Shown: one piece after another, positions 45,495 to 54,744 of the stretch
Layout of the letters: each line of letters opens with the position of its first letter
How positions within the stretch are numbered: the first letter of the stretch is position 1
NCBI RefSeq assembly: GCF_947500255.1
Contig: NZ_CANMRL010000001.1
Coordinates: 992,001 to 1,056,000, forward strand
Direction: 5' to 3'
DNA length: 64,000 nt
Origin: an uncultured Psychroserpens sp.
GTDB taxonomy: Bacteria > Bacteroidota > Bacteroidia > Flavobacteriales > Flavobacteriaceae
Notes under the pieces: generated by a model
Databases searched by the model: none
What the model saw: only the letters and a program-made list of their open reading frames with translations
What the model was told of the DNA's origin: nothing
Position numbers and translations under genes: made by a program

Positions 45495-46522
45495 TAGTTG
45501 TTGTATTTATCTAGATACCAATCAATTGTTTTTTTGATTCCTGTTTCAAAATTTTCATCGGCTTTCCATCCTAATTCATCTTCAATTTTAGATGCGTCTA
45601 TAGCATATCTAAAGTCGTGTCCAGGTCTATCTTTAACAAATGCTATTTGCTCTTTGTAAGATTGCTCTTTAGGCTGTAACTCATCTAGAATCTCACATAT
45701 TTTATGAGCGATATATAAATTATCTCTTTCGTTACGACCTCCTATATTGTAAGTCTCTCCAGAAGTCCCTTTTTGAAATACTAAATCTATTCCTTTACAA
45801 TGATCAAGCACATACAACCAATCTCTAATGTTTTTTCCATCACCATATATTGGAATTTGCTCTCCACTTATAGCTTTTCTAATTATGGTTGGTATCAGTT
45901 TTTCATTGTGTTGTTTTGGTCCATAATTGTTAGAGCAATTAGTGGTAACTACATTCATTCCGTAGGTGTGAAAATAACTCCTTACAATGAAATCAGAAGA
46001 CGCTTTAGAAGCACTATACGGACTATTAGGAGCATATGATGTTTCTTCAGTAAATAAACCTGTTTCGCCTAAAGTACCATAAACCTCATCGGTAGAAATA
46101 TGATGAAAACGCTTAGACTCACATCCTTCTTTAAATTGATGAGAACCTTCCATCCAGTGTTTTTTCGCTACATCTAAAAGATTGAATGTTCCAATGATAT
46201 TGGTTTTTATAAATTCGTCAGGCTTTTCAATAGAATTGTCTACATGAGACTCTGCCGCAAAATGAATAACGGCATCAAAATCATGTGTTTTAAAAAGGCT
46301 TTCTATTAAATCTCTATCACATATATCACCTTTAACGAACATATAGTTATCATGCGTAGAAATCTCTTTTAAATTAGAAAGCTCACCTGCGTAAGTGAGC
46401 TTGTCTAAATTTATAACTTTTACAGTGTTGTAACTTTCTAAAAAATACGGAATAAAATTAGACCCAATAAAACCTGCGCCTCCAGTAATTAAGATTGTTT
46501 TATCCTTCATATTCTTTTGCAT
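45494..46522 (-). CDS. rfbB: dTDP-glucose 4,6-dehydratase
   Basis: A 342-residue extended SDR. The cofactor motif [11 protein letters not shown] is near residues 13-23, the STDEVYG segment near 143-149 supplies the catalytic aspartate and glutamate, and [10 protein letters not shown] near 168-177 the tyrosine and lysine. The start is likely the internal methionine at residue 5 (ATG at 46510), where it still overlaps the end of the Wzz-like gene by 11 bases. It makes dTDP-4-keto-6-deoxyglucose. Confidence 0.95.
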   Translation of the reverse strand: MQKNMKDKTILITGGAGFIGSNFIPYFLESYNTVKVINLDKLTYAGELSNLKEISTHDNYMFVKGDICDRDLIESLFKTHDFDAVIHFAAESHVDNSIEKPDEFIKTNIIGTFNLLDVAKKHWMEGSHQFKEGCESKRFHHISTDEVYGTLGETGLFTEETSYAPNSPYSASKASSDFIVRSYFHTYGMNVVTTNCSNNYGPKQHNEKLIPTIIRKAISGEQIPIYGDGKNIRDWLYVLDHCKGIDLVFQKGTSGETYNIGGRNERDNLYIAHKICEILDELQPKEQSYKEQIAFVKDRPGHDFRYAIDASKIEDELGWKADENFETGIKKTIDWYLDKYNN

Positions 46523-47555
46523 ATTTTATTACTTTAATAGCAAAATACATTAGAAATAAAATAATGATAGCTAATCCAGGTAAAATTAAAGTATATCGCT
46601 TTTGTATGTCGTTTGAAACCAATCCAATTTCTGAAAAATTTGTGATGACATCATAATATACACTTTCTTCAATTTTAAGCTCATCTAATACTCTAATAGA
46701 ATCCCTTATTGCCATTTCATTTATAAATAAATCGTATTCTTTTGTTTTAGTACGTTCTTGTGTTAATGGCAGGAGACCTTCAACTCCAATGGCCATAGAA
46801 CCATTTTCTGACTCCTGTTTTAAAATTCCCAAATAGACAGCTTGCAAAGAATCTATTTTTTCTAAGTCGCTTATATAAGTTGCTTTTTTAATGGCTATTG
46901 TCGAGTCTCTAACACGCATGAGTTTTTTTGAATACTCATTGTTAAATGTTGTATTGAAACCGTTTGATAGGTTTTTAAAAATATCTCTTTTGCTAGATTC
47001 TACTTTGATACTATAAACATCACTAGAATATAAATCTCTATTTTCAACGAAGTCTTCAAAACTTACATCTTGTGCTCGAACACTATCTATTGATTTGGCA
47101 TATTCATCATATTCCTGTATTAATTGATTTTCGGTTTCGGGACCAATATCAATTTCAAACTTTTTGATTGTTTTTATATCCTCTTCAGAAATATCAAATA
47201 TGTTGGCTAAACTAGAATAGTTCTCACTATCCAACAAAGAGTTGTAATAATCAATATTAGAAACCAATTGATATTTTGAGTTAAAATAAGGCTTAACAAG
47301 CATTTCAGAGTAAAACACTGGTTCTTTCATTTTTTCTAAGCCAAAACCAATTAACAAAGCAGCCAAAATCACAATAGAAATCAATTTAAAGTTTTCTATA
47401 ACTGCTTTAATTAGATAAATAATTGATGAATAAACAGCTTTTAAGATTCCTGATATAAAACCAAATATCTTATTAAAGAAATTTCCAATTGCGTTGAATA
47501 AAACCCCTAAATCAACTTCTTCGTTAGGATTATTATTAGGTAAATTTTCACTCAT
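46500..47555 (-). CDS. Wzz-like chain-length determinant or polysaccharide co-polymerase
   Basis: A 351-residue protein with two membrane helices, one near residues 56-72 and one near 322-342, and a periplasmic helical domain between them. This is the Wzz/PCP topology; there is no tyrosine kinase domain. An amphipathic or membrane-seeking helix near 25-50 precedes the first helix. It likely sets polymer length together with the Wzy-like protein. It follows the DUF6909 gene by eight bases and overlaps rfbB by up to 23 bases. Confidence 0.75.
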   Translation of the reverse strand: MSENLPNNNPNEEVDLGVLFNAIGNFFNKIFGFISGILKAVYSSIIYLIKAVIENFKLISIVILAALLIGFGLEKMKEPVFYSEMLVKPYFNSKYQLVSNIDYYNSLLDSENYSSLANIFDISEEDIKTIKKFEIDIGPETENQLIQEYDEYAKSIDSVRAQDVSFEDFVENRDLYSSDVYSIKVESSKRDIFKNLSNGFNTTFNNEYSKKLMRVRDSTIAIKKATYISDLEKIDSLQAVYLGILKQESENGSMAIGVEGLLPLTQERTKTKEYDLFINEMAIRDSIRVLDELKIEESVYYDVITNFSEIGLVSNDIQKRYTLILPGLAIIILFLMYFAIKVIKYAKEYEG

Positions 47556-47563
47556 ATCTGTAA

Positions 47564-49258
47564 TTATTTAAATATCTGTTGTAATATTTTTCTTGTTATT
47601 AAATACGTTGGTCTTACACCTGATGTGCCTAAACCTCCAGAGGCTAATGTACTCCCTGTTTCTAGAGGGTTGTCACTAGCATAGTAAGCATATCTTACTT
47701 TAACATCTGGATTGATACTTCCTCTAACTTTAGAAGCTGCTTGAATAGCTTTTTGATAATGTGCTCCTTCCATTTCAAGTCCGATGACATTCCAAGTTGA
47801 ATTGTAAAAGAACTTTAAAATTTCCTTGTTCTGAAGAGAGGTTCCTAATACTGTAATCATTGCGCCTTCATAAACATCAACACCTTGGCCTTCAAGATCG
47901 GTCTTGCATAATTCGTTTTCAAATGGGTAATTATCTGCAGTCCCCTCGAATATGTGCGCAGATGGGATCATAATATCGCCTTTCCCTCCTTCTAAAATAC
48001 CTGCTTTCCCCATGATAGAAACCGACTCTACATTAAGATGTACTTTGTCTCCATCAACTTTATAAGGTTTCAATAATTCATCTATAGTTTCGTAGGCCTG
48101 CTCTCCAAAAGCATAGTCCATTACAAATATCACAGGTTTTTCTTCATTTTTAAATGAATCTCCAATTTCGATATCTGTTTTTGAAAAATCTATTTTTTCC
48201 GTATCAAAAATCTGAACGTCAATGTTGGTTCCTGAAGTATCTTTAATATACGTCATTCCTCTCTGCAACGCTTCTTTACTGATTTTATTGCGTAAGGTTT
48301 CATTTTCTTTTTGGCTTATTGCCTCATAGACTTCAAATATATCTTTTTTAGCCGTTAAGTTTTTAAGTGCTATTGGTGCAAATATTGAATTCATTACACT
48401 ATGCATATTAGCACTTATCACATGAATTGGTCTACGTAAAAGATTGTTTTGGTGTAGCACCTCTTTTATATTATCTGCCCAAATTTCACCATGAATGTGA
48501 TGCCCTAGCCGTTCTCTCAATACAGGACTAAACGTCACAGTTCTCTTATTGTTATTAATCACTTCTTCGATAGCAAGTTTTCCTAACCAATATACGATAT
48601 GAAGTAGTCGTTCTGGCTTTATTTTAGTAGTAAATAATGCATGTGCATTTGTTAATTCTTGAAATGTTCTTCCTAAAATATTTGCAGTATGAGTGATCGC
48701 AATTTCACGTTCTTGTTGTGTCAATTTCTTTTTAGAAAGTACTGCTTTTTCAAGTTTAACCCAATCTCGAGTCGTAGCACCATCTTCGTTTATTAAAACA
48801 CGCTTACTTATTTTGTGAGACTCTACAAATAAAAATGTTAAGTGAGTAAGGATATCATAAATTTCAGATCGTCCTCTAGTAATCTCAATATTCATCTGTT
48901 CGTCATCTATTCGATAACAATTACGACGCCTTTTAGGAGGTATAATAGGTTTGAAATGTGAGCTTCCATAACCTTCATCGCTAGTAAGATTAATAAATGT
49001 ACATTCTTCAATACCTTCAGGGAGTCGATCGATCACATATAACAAGCCTTCTAATTCGGCTTTTTCTTCGGCAATAGAACCATATATTTCAGGTCGTAAT
49101 AACAATAGGGATTCTCTAAGAGTCTCTCCCGATACTCCCATAGGTTTATAAAAACCACGATTAAACAAGTGTCTCATCGTAACATACATTCTTTCAATAG
49201 CATTCGAGCTCTCTTGGGCTCTCGTTCTTTCATGATGTTTCTTTTTACTCATACGCAT
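47564..49258 (-). CDS. DUF6909 family protein with nucleoside-phosphorylase-like C-terminus
   Basis: About 560 residues, cytoplasmic. I recognise it as DUF6909, a Bacteroidota family. The N-terminal half is helical (SSNAIERMYVTMRHLFNRGF, RRRNCYRIDDEQMNIEITRG). The C-terminal part has GKAGILEGGKGDIMIPSAH, MITVLGTSLQ and VIGLEMEGAHY; the last resembles the M-E motif of purine nucleoside phosphorylases and nucleosidases. That likeness is my reading. I choose the ATG at 49258 because the in-frame GTG at 49270 lies in a -7 promoter box; an ATG at 49252 is also possible. The gene leads the operon with the Wzz-like and rfb genes. Confidence 0.7.
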   Translation of the reverse strand: MRMSKKKHHERTRAQESSNAIERMYVTMRHLFNRGFYKPMGVSGETLRESLLLLRPEIYGSIAEEKAELEGLLYVIDRLPEGIEECTFINLTSDEGYGSSHFKPIIPPKRRRNCYRIDDEQMNIEITRGRSEIYDILTHLTFLFVESHKISKRVLINEDGATTRDWVKLEKAVLSKKKLTQQEREIAITHTANILGRTFQELTNAHALFTTKIKPERLLHIVYWLGKLAIEEVINNNKRTVTFSPVLRERLGHHIHGEIWADNIKEVLHQNNLLRRPIHVISANMHSVMNSIFAPIALKNLTAKKDIFEVYEAISQKENETLRNKISKEALQRGMTYIKDTSGTNIDVQIFDTEKIDFSKTDIEIGDSFKNEEKPVIFVMDYAFGEQAYETIDELLKPYKVDGDKVHLNVESVSIMGKAGILEGGKGDIMIPSAHIFEGTADNYPFENELCKTDLEGQGVDVYEGAMITVLGTSLQNKEILKFFYNSTWNVIGLEMEGAHYQKAIQAASKVRGSINPDVKVRYAYYASDNPLETGSTLASGGLGTSGVRPTYLITRKILQQIFK

Positions 49259-49269
49259 AGGTTTGCGCA

Positions 49270-49277
49270 CAAATATA
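49270..49277 (-). promoter_or_regulatory. -7 promoter box of the DUF6909-rfb operon
   Basis: TATATTTG on the minus strand, a full TAnnTTTG match, sits in the ten-base gap after the GH3 stop codon. The transcript would start within a few bases of the ATG at 49258. Confidence 0.5.
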
Positions 49278-49280
49278 GCA

Positions 49281-50783
49281 CTATTTAGTTAATTTTTGAA
49301 CGTATAAAGCATCTGCAATTTTTCTATCGTTTGATAGTCTCGGAATCTTATTTTGTCCACCTAATTTTCCAATGGATTTCATATAATCTTGGAATCCGTT
49401 TTTTTGTACAGTCGTCACCTTTAGTGGTTGAAGTACTTTTCCAACGATAAGATCATAATAATAACTGTTTTGTTCTTGTAAAGACTTATCTATTTTATTG
49501 GCAAGATCCGACAGGTTTTCAGGTTCATTTTCAAACTCGATAAACCATTCATGAAACGGTAATCCAGAGTTAGGATTAATTTGAGGTGCAACAGTAAATT
49601 CAGTAACACTAATTAATGATGATGCTATAGCCTCTTGAAGTGCCTGCTCAACCTCCTTCCCTATAACATGTTCTCCAAATGCTGAAATAAAATGTTTTAT
49701 TCTTCCAGATACTATAACTCTGTAAGGTTTGGTCGATGTAAACTCGACTGTATCTCCAATATTGTAAGCCCAAAGCCCTGCGTTGGTAGATATAATCATA
49801 ACATAATTGACACCAACTTCTACATCTGCAATTGTGATTCGTTTAGGGTTTTCATCAAAGAATGTATCCGCTTCTATAAACTCATAAAACATTCCAGAGT
49901 TTAATTGTAGTAACATTCCTTTTTCGTTTTGTCTGTCTTGAAAAGCAAAAAAACCTTCACTTGCTGGGTATAGTTCTATACTGTCTACTTTTTTTCCGAT
50001 GAGATTTTCAAATTTAGATCTGTAGGGTTCGTAATTAACACCACCAAAAATGAATAGGTTGAAGTTTTTAAAAACATCTCCAACTTTTTGTCCTGTTTTG
50101 TGCTGGATTTTCTCAAAATACATTTGCACCCAAGATGGTATTCCTGAAATTACCGTCATATTTTCTGGTAAGGTTTCTTCTACAATAGCTTCTACTTTGG
50201 TTTCCCAGTCATCTATACAATTTGTTTCTAGTGAGGGCATTCTGTTTTTTTGAAGATATTTAGGAACGTAATGCGCTACAATTCCTGAAAGGCGTCCAAG
50301 TTGAATCCCGTTTTTCTCCTCTAAAACAGGGCTGCCTTGCAAAAAAATCATCTTTCCATTAACAAACTTACTATTTCCTGTTTCGGCAATGTACATCAAA
50401 ATAGCATTGCGAGCAGCTTCAACATGAGTTGGCATACTCTCCTTTGTTAACGGAATATATTTTGCTCCCGATGTTGTCCCTGAGGTTTTGGCAAAGTAAA
50501 GCGGTTTCCCTTTCCAAAGCACATCTTCTTCACCAGCCACCACCTTATCTACATAAGGTTTTAAGGCTTCATAATCTCTAATAGGAACACGCTCTATAAA
50601 ATCTTGATGTGTGTTTATAGATTTAAAGTCGTGGTCTTTACCAAACTTAGTATGACTTGCTTCTTTTATTAATTTCTGAAAGACTTTTTTTTGAGTTTCA
50701 ATAGGTTTGCTTGACCATTTTAAAATGGTCTTCCTAACATTTTTTGCAAATAGTTTTGCTAGTTTAGGCTTTAATGATATCAT
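49281..50783 (-). CDS. GH3 family acyl-adenylate-forming protein
   Basis: A 500-residue adenylate-forming enzyme of the GH3 type, known in plants for joining amino acids to jasmonate or auxin and widespread in Bacteroidota with unknown substrates. Visible motifs are FAKTSGTTSGAKYIPLT near residues 108-124 (phosphate loop), ELYPASEGFFAFQ near 270-282 and WAYNIGDTVEFT near 338-349, then GRIKHFISAFGEHVIG near 361-376. All ATP-contact regions appear intact. It overlaps the M23 peptidase gene by one base upstream. Confidence 0.92.
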   Translation of the reverse strand: MISLKPKLAKLFAKNVRKTILKWSSKPIETQKKVFQKLIKEASHTKFGKDHDFKSINTHQDFIERVPIRDYEALKPYVDKVVAGEEDVLWKGKPLYFAKTSGTTSGAKYIPLTKESMPTHVEAARNAILMYIAETGNSKFVNGKMIFLQGSPVLEEKNGIQLGRLSGIVAHYVPKYLQKNRMPSLETNCIDDWETKVEAIVEETLPENMTVISGIPSWVQMYFEKIQHKTGQKVGDVFKNFNLFIFGGVNYEPYRSKFENLIGKKVDSIELYPASEGFFAFQDRQNEKGMLLQLNSGMFYEFIEADTFFDENPKRITIADVEVGVNYVMIISTNAGLWAYNIGDTVEFTSTKPYRVIVSGRIKHFISAFGEHVIGKEVEQALQEAIASSLISVTEFTVAPQINPNSGLPFHEWFIEFENEPENLSDLANKIDKSLQEQNSYYYDLIVGKVLQPLKVTTVQKNGFQDYMKSIGKLGGQNKIPRLSNDRKIADALYVQKLTK

Positions 50784-51649
50784 TAATTAAAATCTATAAA
50801 TTGAGTCGGATTTACCGGATATCCTTTTTGCCATAGCTCAAAATGCAAATGAGGCCCTGTGGTTAGCTCTCCTGTATTTCCTGCCATAGCAATAACTTCA
50901 CCAGATTTCACCAAATCTCCTTGTTGTTTAGTGATTGAAGCATTGTGTTTATATACTGAAATGAGTTCGTAACTATGCTCAATAATAACCACATAACCTG
51001 TCTCTGCTGTCCATTCAGCGAAAATTACTGTACCATCAGCAGTGGCTTTTACTGGTGTGTCTTTTGCTACAACCACATCAACTGCAAAGTGCTTTTCCCT
51101 TAAATTGTAACCTTCGGAAATGGTACCGTTTACTGGTGGAAATAAGACAAAATTTGAGGACGAAATATTAGATTCAAATACATTATACTTATCTTCTTTA
51201 TCAACTAAGTCTCTTAATATGGAATCTTCCTTTGTTGGAACCAAATCTAAATCGTTAGGGTCTATTGTAGAGGCGTCAATAATGGAGTCTCTATTAAATT
51301 CAACTGTACTAACATCTCCTGTAAGTACTTTTTTTATTGACGTATAATACTGTTCATTGAGATTAATAACTTGTTGTAGCGAATCGGTTTTATAATTTAA
51401 AACTGTTGCTTGTTTTTTAAGAGCTGTAGAAGAATAGCCTGGTATATACTCTTTCAAAGATGTAAATGCTATTAAAAAAATAGTACCAGCTATCAATAAA
51501 ATGGTGCCTAAAGATAAAATAACAAATACATTGAGTCGTGTTAATTTTATAGCAAAACGTTCTTCAAAAGTATCTTCATTTAAAACAACTAAACGATACT
51601 TGTGAAGTAATTTTTTTGAAAATTTTTTTTCTTTATTTTTTTTGGCCAT
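50783..51649 (-). CDS. M23 family peptidase (LytM-type), membrane anchored
   Basis: A 288-residue protein with one N-terminal membrane helix near residues 39-65, a periplasmic linker with coiled character, and a C-terminal LytM domain. The zinc ligands are visible as HFAVDVVV near 186-193 (histidine and aspartate) and GPHLHFELW near 262-270 (H-x-H). It would cut peptidoglycan crosslinks or regulate amidases. The head gene of a two-gene transcript with GH3, with a TAnnTTTG box ahead. Confidence 0.92.
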   Translation of the reverse strand: MAKKNKEKKFSKKLLHKYRLVVLNEDTFEERFAIKLTRLNVFVILSLGTILLIAGTIFLIAFTSLKEYIPGYSSTALKKQATVLNYKTDSLQQVINLNEQYYTSIKKVLTGDVSTVEFNRDSIIDASTIDPNDLDLVPTKEDSILRDLVDKEDKYNVFESNISSSNFVLFPPVNGTISEGYNLREKHFAVDVVVAKDTPVKATADGTVIFAEWTAETGYVVIIEHSYELISVYKHNASITKQQGDLVKSGEVIAMAGNTGELTTGPHLHFELWQKGYPVNPTQFIDFN

Positions 51650-51656
51650 AAGACTA

Positions 51657-51664
51657 CAAAATTA
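51657..51664 (-). promoter_or_regulatory. -7 promoter box of the M23-GH3 unit
   Basis: TAATTTTG on the minus strand matches TAnnTTTG and lies eight bases ahead of the start at 51649, so the message would be nearly leaderless. A TTG is only 13 bases upstream, shorter than usual. Confidence 0.45.
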
Positions 51665-51716
51665 AATAAAATTACTCCAAGTTAGTGGGATGGGTCTTAA
51701 AGTTTAAATTTAAACG

Positions 51717-51745
51717 TTTTGTTTGAAGTTTAATTATTAAATTTG
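51717..51745 (+). promoter_or_regulatory. Promoter of tatA
   Basis: TTTTG at 51717-51721 and TAAATTTG at 51738-51745 are separated by 16 bases, close to the Bacteroidota consensus. The ATG follows 20 bases after the -7 box. Confidence 0.55.
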
Positions 51746-51764
51746 CAGTTCAAAATAATATATT

Positions 51765-51956
51765 ATGATATCAAGTTCAATTTTTTTAGGAATGCCAGGA
51801 TACGGTTCAATCATATTGATCGTTGTGGTTGTATTACTTTTATTTGGAGGAAAGAAAATTCCTGAACTTATGAGAGGTCTAGGAAGCGGTATTAAAGAAT
51901 TTAAAGACGCTAGTAAAGAAGATGATAACTCATCTACTGCAGATAAAAAAGAATAG
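51765..51956 (+). CDS. tatA: Twin-arginine translocase subunit TatA/TatE
   Basis: A 63-residue protein with one N-terminal membrane helix (residues 14-30, [17 protein letters not shown]), the following [20 protein letters not shown] amphipathic helix with the conserved phenylalanine-glycine and proline features, and an acidic tail. This is the TatA fold, the pore-forming part of the Tat pathway for folded proteins. No tatC is nearby in the window. A terminator follows directly. Confidence 0.93.
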   Translation: MISSSIFLGMPGYGSIILIVVVVLLLFGGKKIPELMRGLGSGIKEFKDASKEDDNSSTADKKE

Positions 51957-51971
51957 TAAAATCTCTATTAA

Positions 51972-52010
51972 TAAAAAAAAAGCCAACATTTGATGTTGGC
52001 TTTTTTTTTA
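51972..52010. terminator. Bidirectional rho-independent terminator
   Basis: GCCAACAT at 51982-51989 and ATGTTGGC at 51993-52000 form an eight-pair stem with a three-base loop, flanked by a run of A on the left and a run of nine T on the right. It can end both tatA and the convergent DUF4837 gene, whose stop codon follows at once. Confidence 0.9.
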
Positions 52011-52011
52011 T

Positions 52012-52986
52012 TTATTTTATTCGTAATGATTTTATAATGGACTCGAGTTCAAAAACATAATCTCTCTTTTGTACTGAAGGTGCAAAAACATAACCTTCAA
52101 TAACAACATATCTATCATTCACTTTGTCTTCTATTGCATAGTTGATAAATGGTCCAGACATAAAGGCATTTTTTAAATCCCATAGCCCTTTAGTCTCAAA
52201 AGCTGGCTTGTTATCTACAATGGCTTCACTTATAAAAGGTGTGAAATGTTGATCGGTTCCCATAAAAGAACCTTCAAGAGCGCCTTCGATATGAATTTTT
52301 CCAATCGAGTCTCTCACTTTAATAACATCTAAAACCGTACTGTCGCCTTTTCTTATGGACGACAAAGGGACTTCATAAACCATTAAATCTACATTACCCG
52401 TTTCAATATCTCTTCTAATCCAGAAAAAATCGCCATCAGATTTAGCAATTCTGTAAGCCGATGGGAATTTAAGTGAAACACCGAGTTGTTTCTCTAATTG
52501 AGCATCATTAAATAAGGATTTAGATGTTCTACGTTGTCTTTCGGTAATTTCAGTTTTTTTGAAAGCATCTACAATTTTTGGAGCGTTTGCTTTAATTTCT
52601 GCTATGATTTCTGCATTAGTTTGTCCTGAAATAACGACCATTGTTTGTGGAGTCGCATAAGCATCTTTTGCTATTTTGGTCGCGGCTTCTTTTCCTTTTT
52701 CTATTTTTAAAACTGTCCTATTTTTTTTTGCAAACCCAGAAAACACTTGTGTAGGCATTTGGCTCATTGTGAATTGAGGCTCTTCATTAGATAGTCCTTC
52801 TACTGGAGCTGCTAGTACATCTCTAATAGCATCTCCAACTTTGCCATCCCACAAAAGATTGTCTGAAACAACAACAACACTATTAATATTTCCAGATGAT
52901 TTACCAACGAAACGTTTCTGGTTTTCATCCTCACAAGAATTAAATAAAGTAATAACTAACAGCAGGCTTAATGCTTTTTTTATCAT
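52012..52986 (-). CDS. DUF4837 family lipoprotein
   Basis: A 324-residue lipoprotein with lipobox LFNSC ending near residue 18. The text NINSVVVVSDNLLWDGKVGDAIRD near residues 33-56 and SKSLFNDAQLEKQLGVSLKFPSAYRI near 157-182 is what I expect of DUF4837 of Bacteroidota. It is probably attached to the outer membrane. It lies 20 bases after the lytic transglycosylase gene and may be co-transcribed, which would place it in cell-wall upkeep. The function is unknown. Confidence 0.8.
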   Translation of the reverse strand: MIKKALSLLLVITLFNSCEDENQKRFVGKSSGNINSVVVVSDNLLWDGKVGDAIRDVLAAPVEGLSNEEPQFTMSQMPTQVFSGFAKKNRTVLKIEKGKEAATKIAKDAYATPQTMVVISGQTNAEIIAEIKANAPKIVDAFKKTEITERQRRTSKSLFNDAQLEKQLGVSLKFPSAYRIAKSDGDFFWIRRDIETGNVDLMVYEVPLSSIRKGDSTVLDVIKVRDSIGKIHIEGALEGSFMGTDQHFTPFISEAIVDNKPAFETKGLWDLKNAFMSGPFINYAIEDKVNDRYVVIEGYVFAPSVQKRDYVFELESIIKSLRIK

Positions 52987-53006
52987 GTCTTTAAAGTTTA
53001 TTACGC

Positions 53007-54608
53007 TTACTTGGATACTACAAGCGTCATTCCTATTTTTAATTTGTTACTGCTAATATCGTTCCAATCTTTAATATTTTGAACAGAAACTCCTGGAAAT
53101 TTTTGAGAAATACTCCAAAGCGAATCTCCTTTTTGCACTCTGTAAGTAGATTTGCCTTCAGAATTTATTACTTTTTTTGGCTTACTTGACGAGACCTTAT
53201 TGCCAGAAGACGTAGATGGTTTTCTAGGATAAATAGTTAGTCGTTGACCTATTCTTAAATTATTACTTCTGAGACCGTTCCATCTTTTAATTTGGCTAAC
53301 TCTAACACCATATTTCCTCGCAATTTTTCCAAGATAATCTCCAGATCTAACACGATACCTAATTTTGCTGTTTGAATCAAAAAATTGGGGTAACGGCTTT
53401 TCTCTTTTACTTAACTCTTCTTCTACAAAAGCATAGATCTGCTTTTCATTAGTAACGAACTTACCTACTGCTTCTCTTGGTAATCTCAACGTATAGTTCT
53501 CTCCTTTTATATACGGAATAATATCAAGCTTGTATGACGGATTCAAAAACTGTAATTGCTCCATTGGAACATCAACCAACTCTGAAACCTGATCGAGTGT
53601 TATCATTTTTTTGACATGAATCGTGTCTGTTTCGACATAGTGGTATTTGGGTCTTTCAACCTTAAAACCATGCTCTTCGGCAAACTCAAAAATGTACATG
53701 GTGGCCAAAAATGCTGGAAGATAACCAGCTGTTTCGCGTGGAAGGTGTGGTCTTATATTCCAATAATTTTCATACCCTCCAGAACGACGAATGGCTTTAG
53801 TAACATTTCCTGGTCCCGAATTATAAGCAGCCAAAGCTAAATCCCAGTCACCAAAGATTTTGTACAGTCGAGCAAGGTATTTACTAGCTGCTTCTGTAGA
53901 TTTTATTGGATCGCTTCGTTCATCAACATAACTACTTACATTAAGACCATATTCTTTACCTGTTCCAAACATAAATTGCCACAATCCTGTAGCACCAACT
54001 CTAGATCTTGCTCTAGGCTTTAAAGCAGACTCTACAATGGCCAAGTATTTTACTTCTAAAGGAATGTCATAATTGTCTAAAGACTCTTCAAATAATGGAA
54101 AATAGTAGTGGCTTAACGACATCAATCGAGACATTGAGTTACGACGATGTTTCAAATACGATTTTATAACACTTTCTAAAGACGGATTGTATTCAATATT
54201 GAAAGGTGTTCTTGCATTGAGTCGCTTTAACCTTGCTTTTAAAGTGTCGGTAGTTAGTTCTGGATAATCTACAGGGTCGTATTTTAATTCTGAAACAGAT
54301 TTGTATATGGTATCAAATAAGTTATTGCTATATAGTTCTTCAAGCCATTTCTCATCAATCTCTGCGGCAAGCTTCTGGTCTTCCAGCTTTCTAACAGCGA
54401 CAGAGTCTGCTACTGGTTTTATACCAAGATGTTTTCTAAAGTAGGTTTTACCATCAATAATGGTATCGACGACGTAGGTTTCGCCTTCTATAAATTCAGA
54501 TTCTGTTAGCCTTTTAACTTTGGTTGTCTTTGGAATTGAGTCTTGACTAAATCCAAAAAAACAGCATAACAAAATACCAAACGTTAGGGATATTAGTTTT
54601 GGTTTCAT
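53007..54608 (-). CDS. MltD-like lytic transglycosylase with two LysM domains
   Basis: A 533-residue secreted protein: signal peptide ending near residue 21 (CCFFGFSQ), a helical N-terminal part, a SLT domain with the catalytic glutamate in AIVESALKPRARS near 185-197 and GATGLWQFMFGTGKEYGL near 200-217, and AAYNSGPGNVTKA near 255-267. Two LysM repeats close it: YRVRSGDYLGKIARKYGV near 420 and YRVQKGDSLWSISQKF near 490. It cuts glycan strands of peptidoglycan in the periplasm. It is followed by the DUF4837 gene. Confidence 0.93.
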   Translation of the reverse strand: MKPKLISLTFGILLCCFFGFSQDSIPKTTKVKRLTESEFIEGETYVVDTIIDGKTYFRKHLGIKPVADSVAVRKLEDQKLAAEIDEKWLEELYSNNLFDTIYKSVSELKYDPVDYPELTTDTLKARLKRLNARTPFNIEYNPSLESVIKSYLKHRRNSMSRLMSLSHYYFPLFEESLDNYDIPLEVKYLAIVESALKPRARSRVGATGLWQFMFGTGKEYGLNVSSYVDERSDPIKSTEAASKYLARLYKIFGDWDLALAAYNSGPGNVTKAIRRSGGYENYWNIRPHLPRETAGYLPAFLATMYIFEFAEEHGFKVERPKYHYVETDTIHVKKMITLDQVSELVDVPMEQLQFLNPSYKLDIIPYIKGENYTLRLPREAVGKFVTNEKQIYAFVEEELSKREKPLPQFFDSNSKIRYRVRSGDYLGKIARKYGVRVSQIKRWNGLRSNNLRIGQRLTIYPRKPSTSSGNKVSSSKPKKVINSEGKSTYRVQKGDSLWSISQKFPGVSVQNIKDWNDISSNKLKIGMTLVVSK

Positions 54609-54744
54609 GGGTTAACTATTTATCTATCTAAAACGATAGGTCAGCTAAAATCGTATTTTTTTGGTTAAAATGAAAGTTTAATTAGACAATTTAACGCGTC
54701 TTGTAGGATTCTTCTGAGGTAGTGAAATTGCTACATACAACCAT

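Noticed and set aside
14409-49270. Transferred genomic island with integrase and flanking repeats
   Set aside because: No integrase, transposase, tRNA or attachment repeats are visible at either end. The AT-rich membrane genes alone are not proof of transfer.
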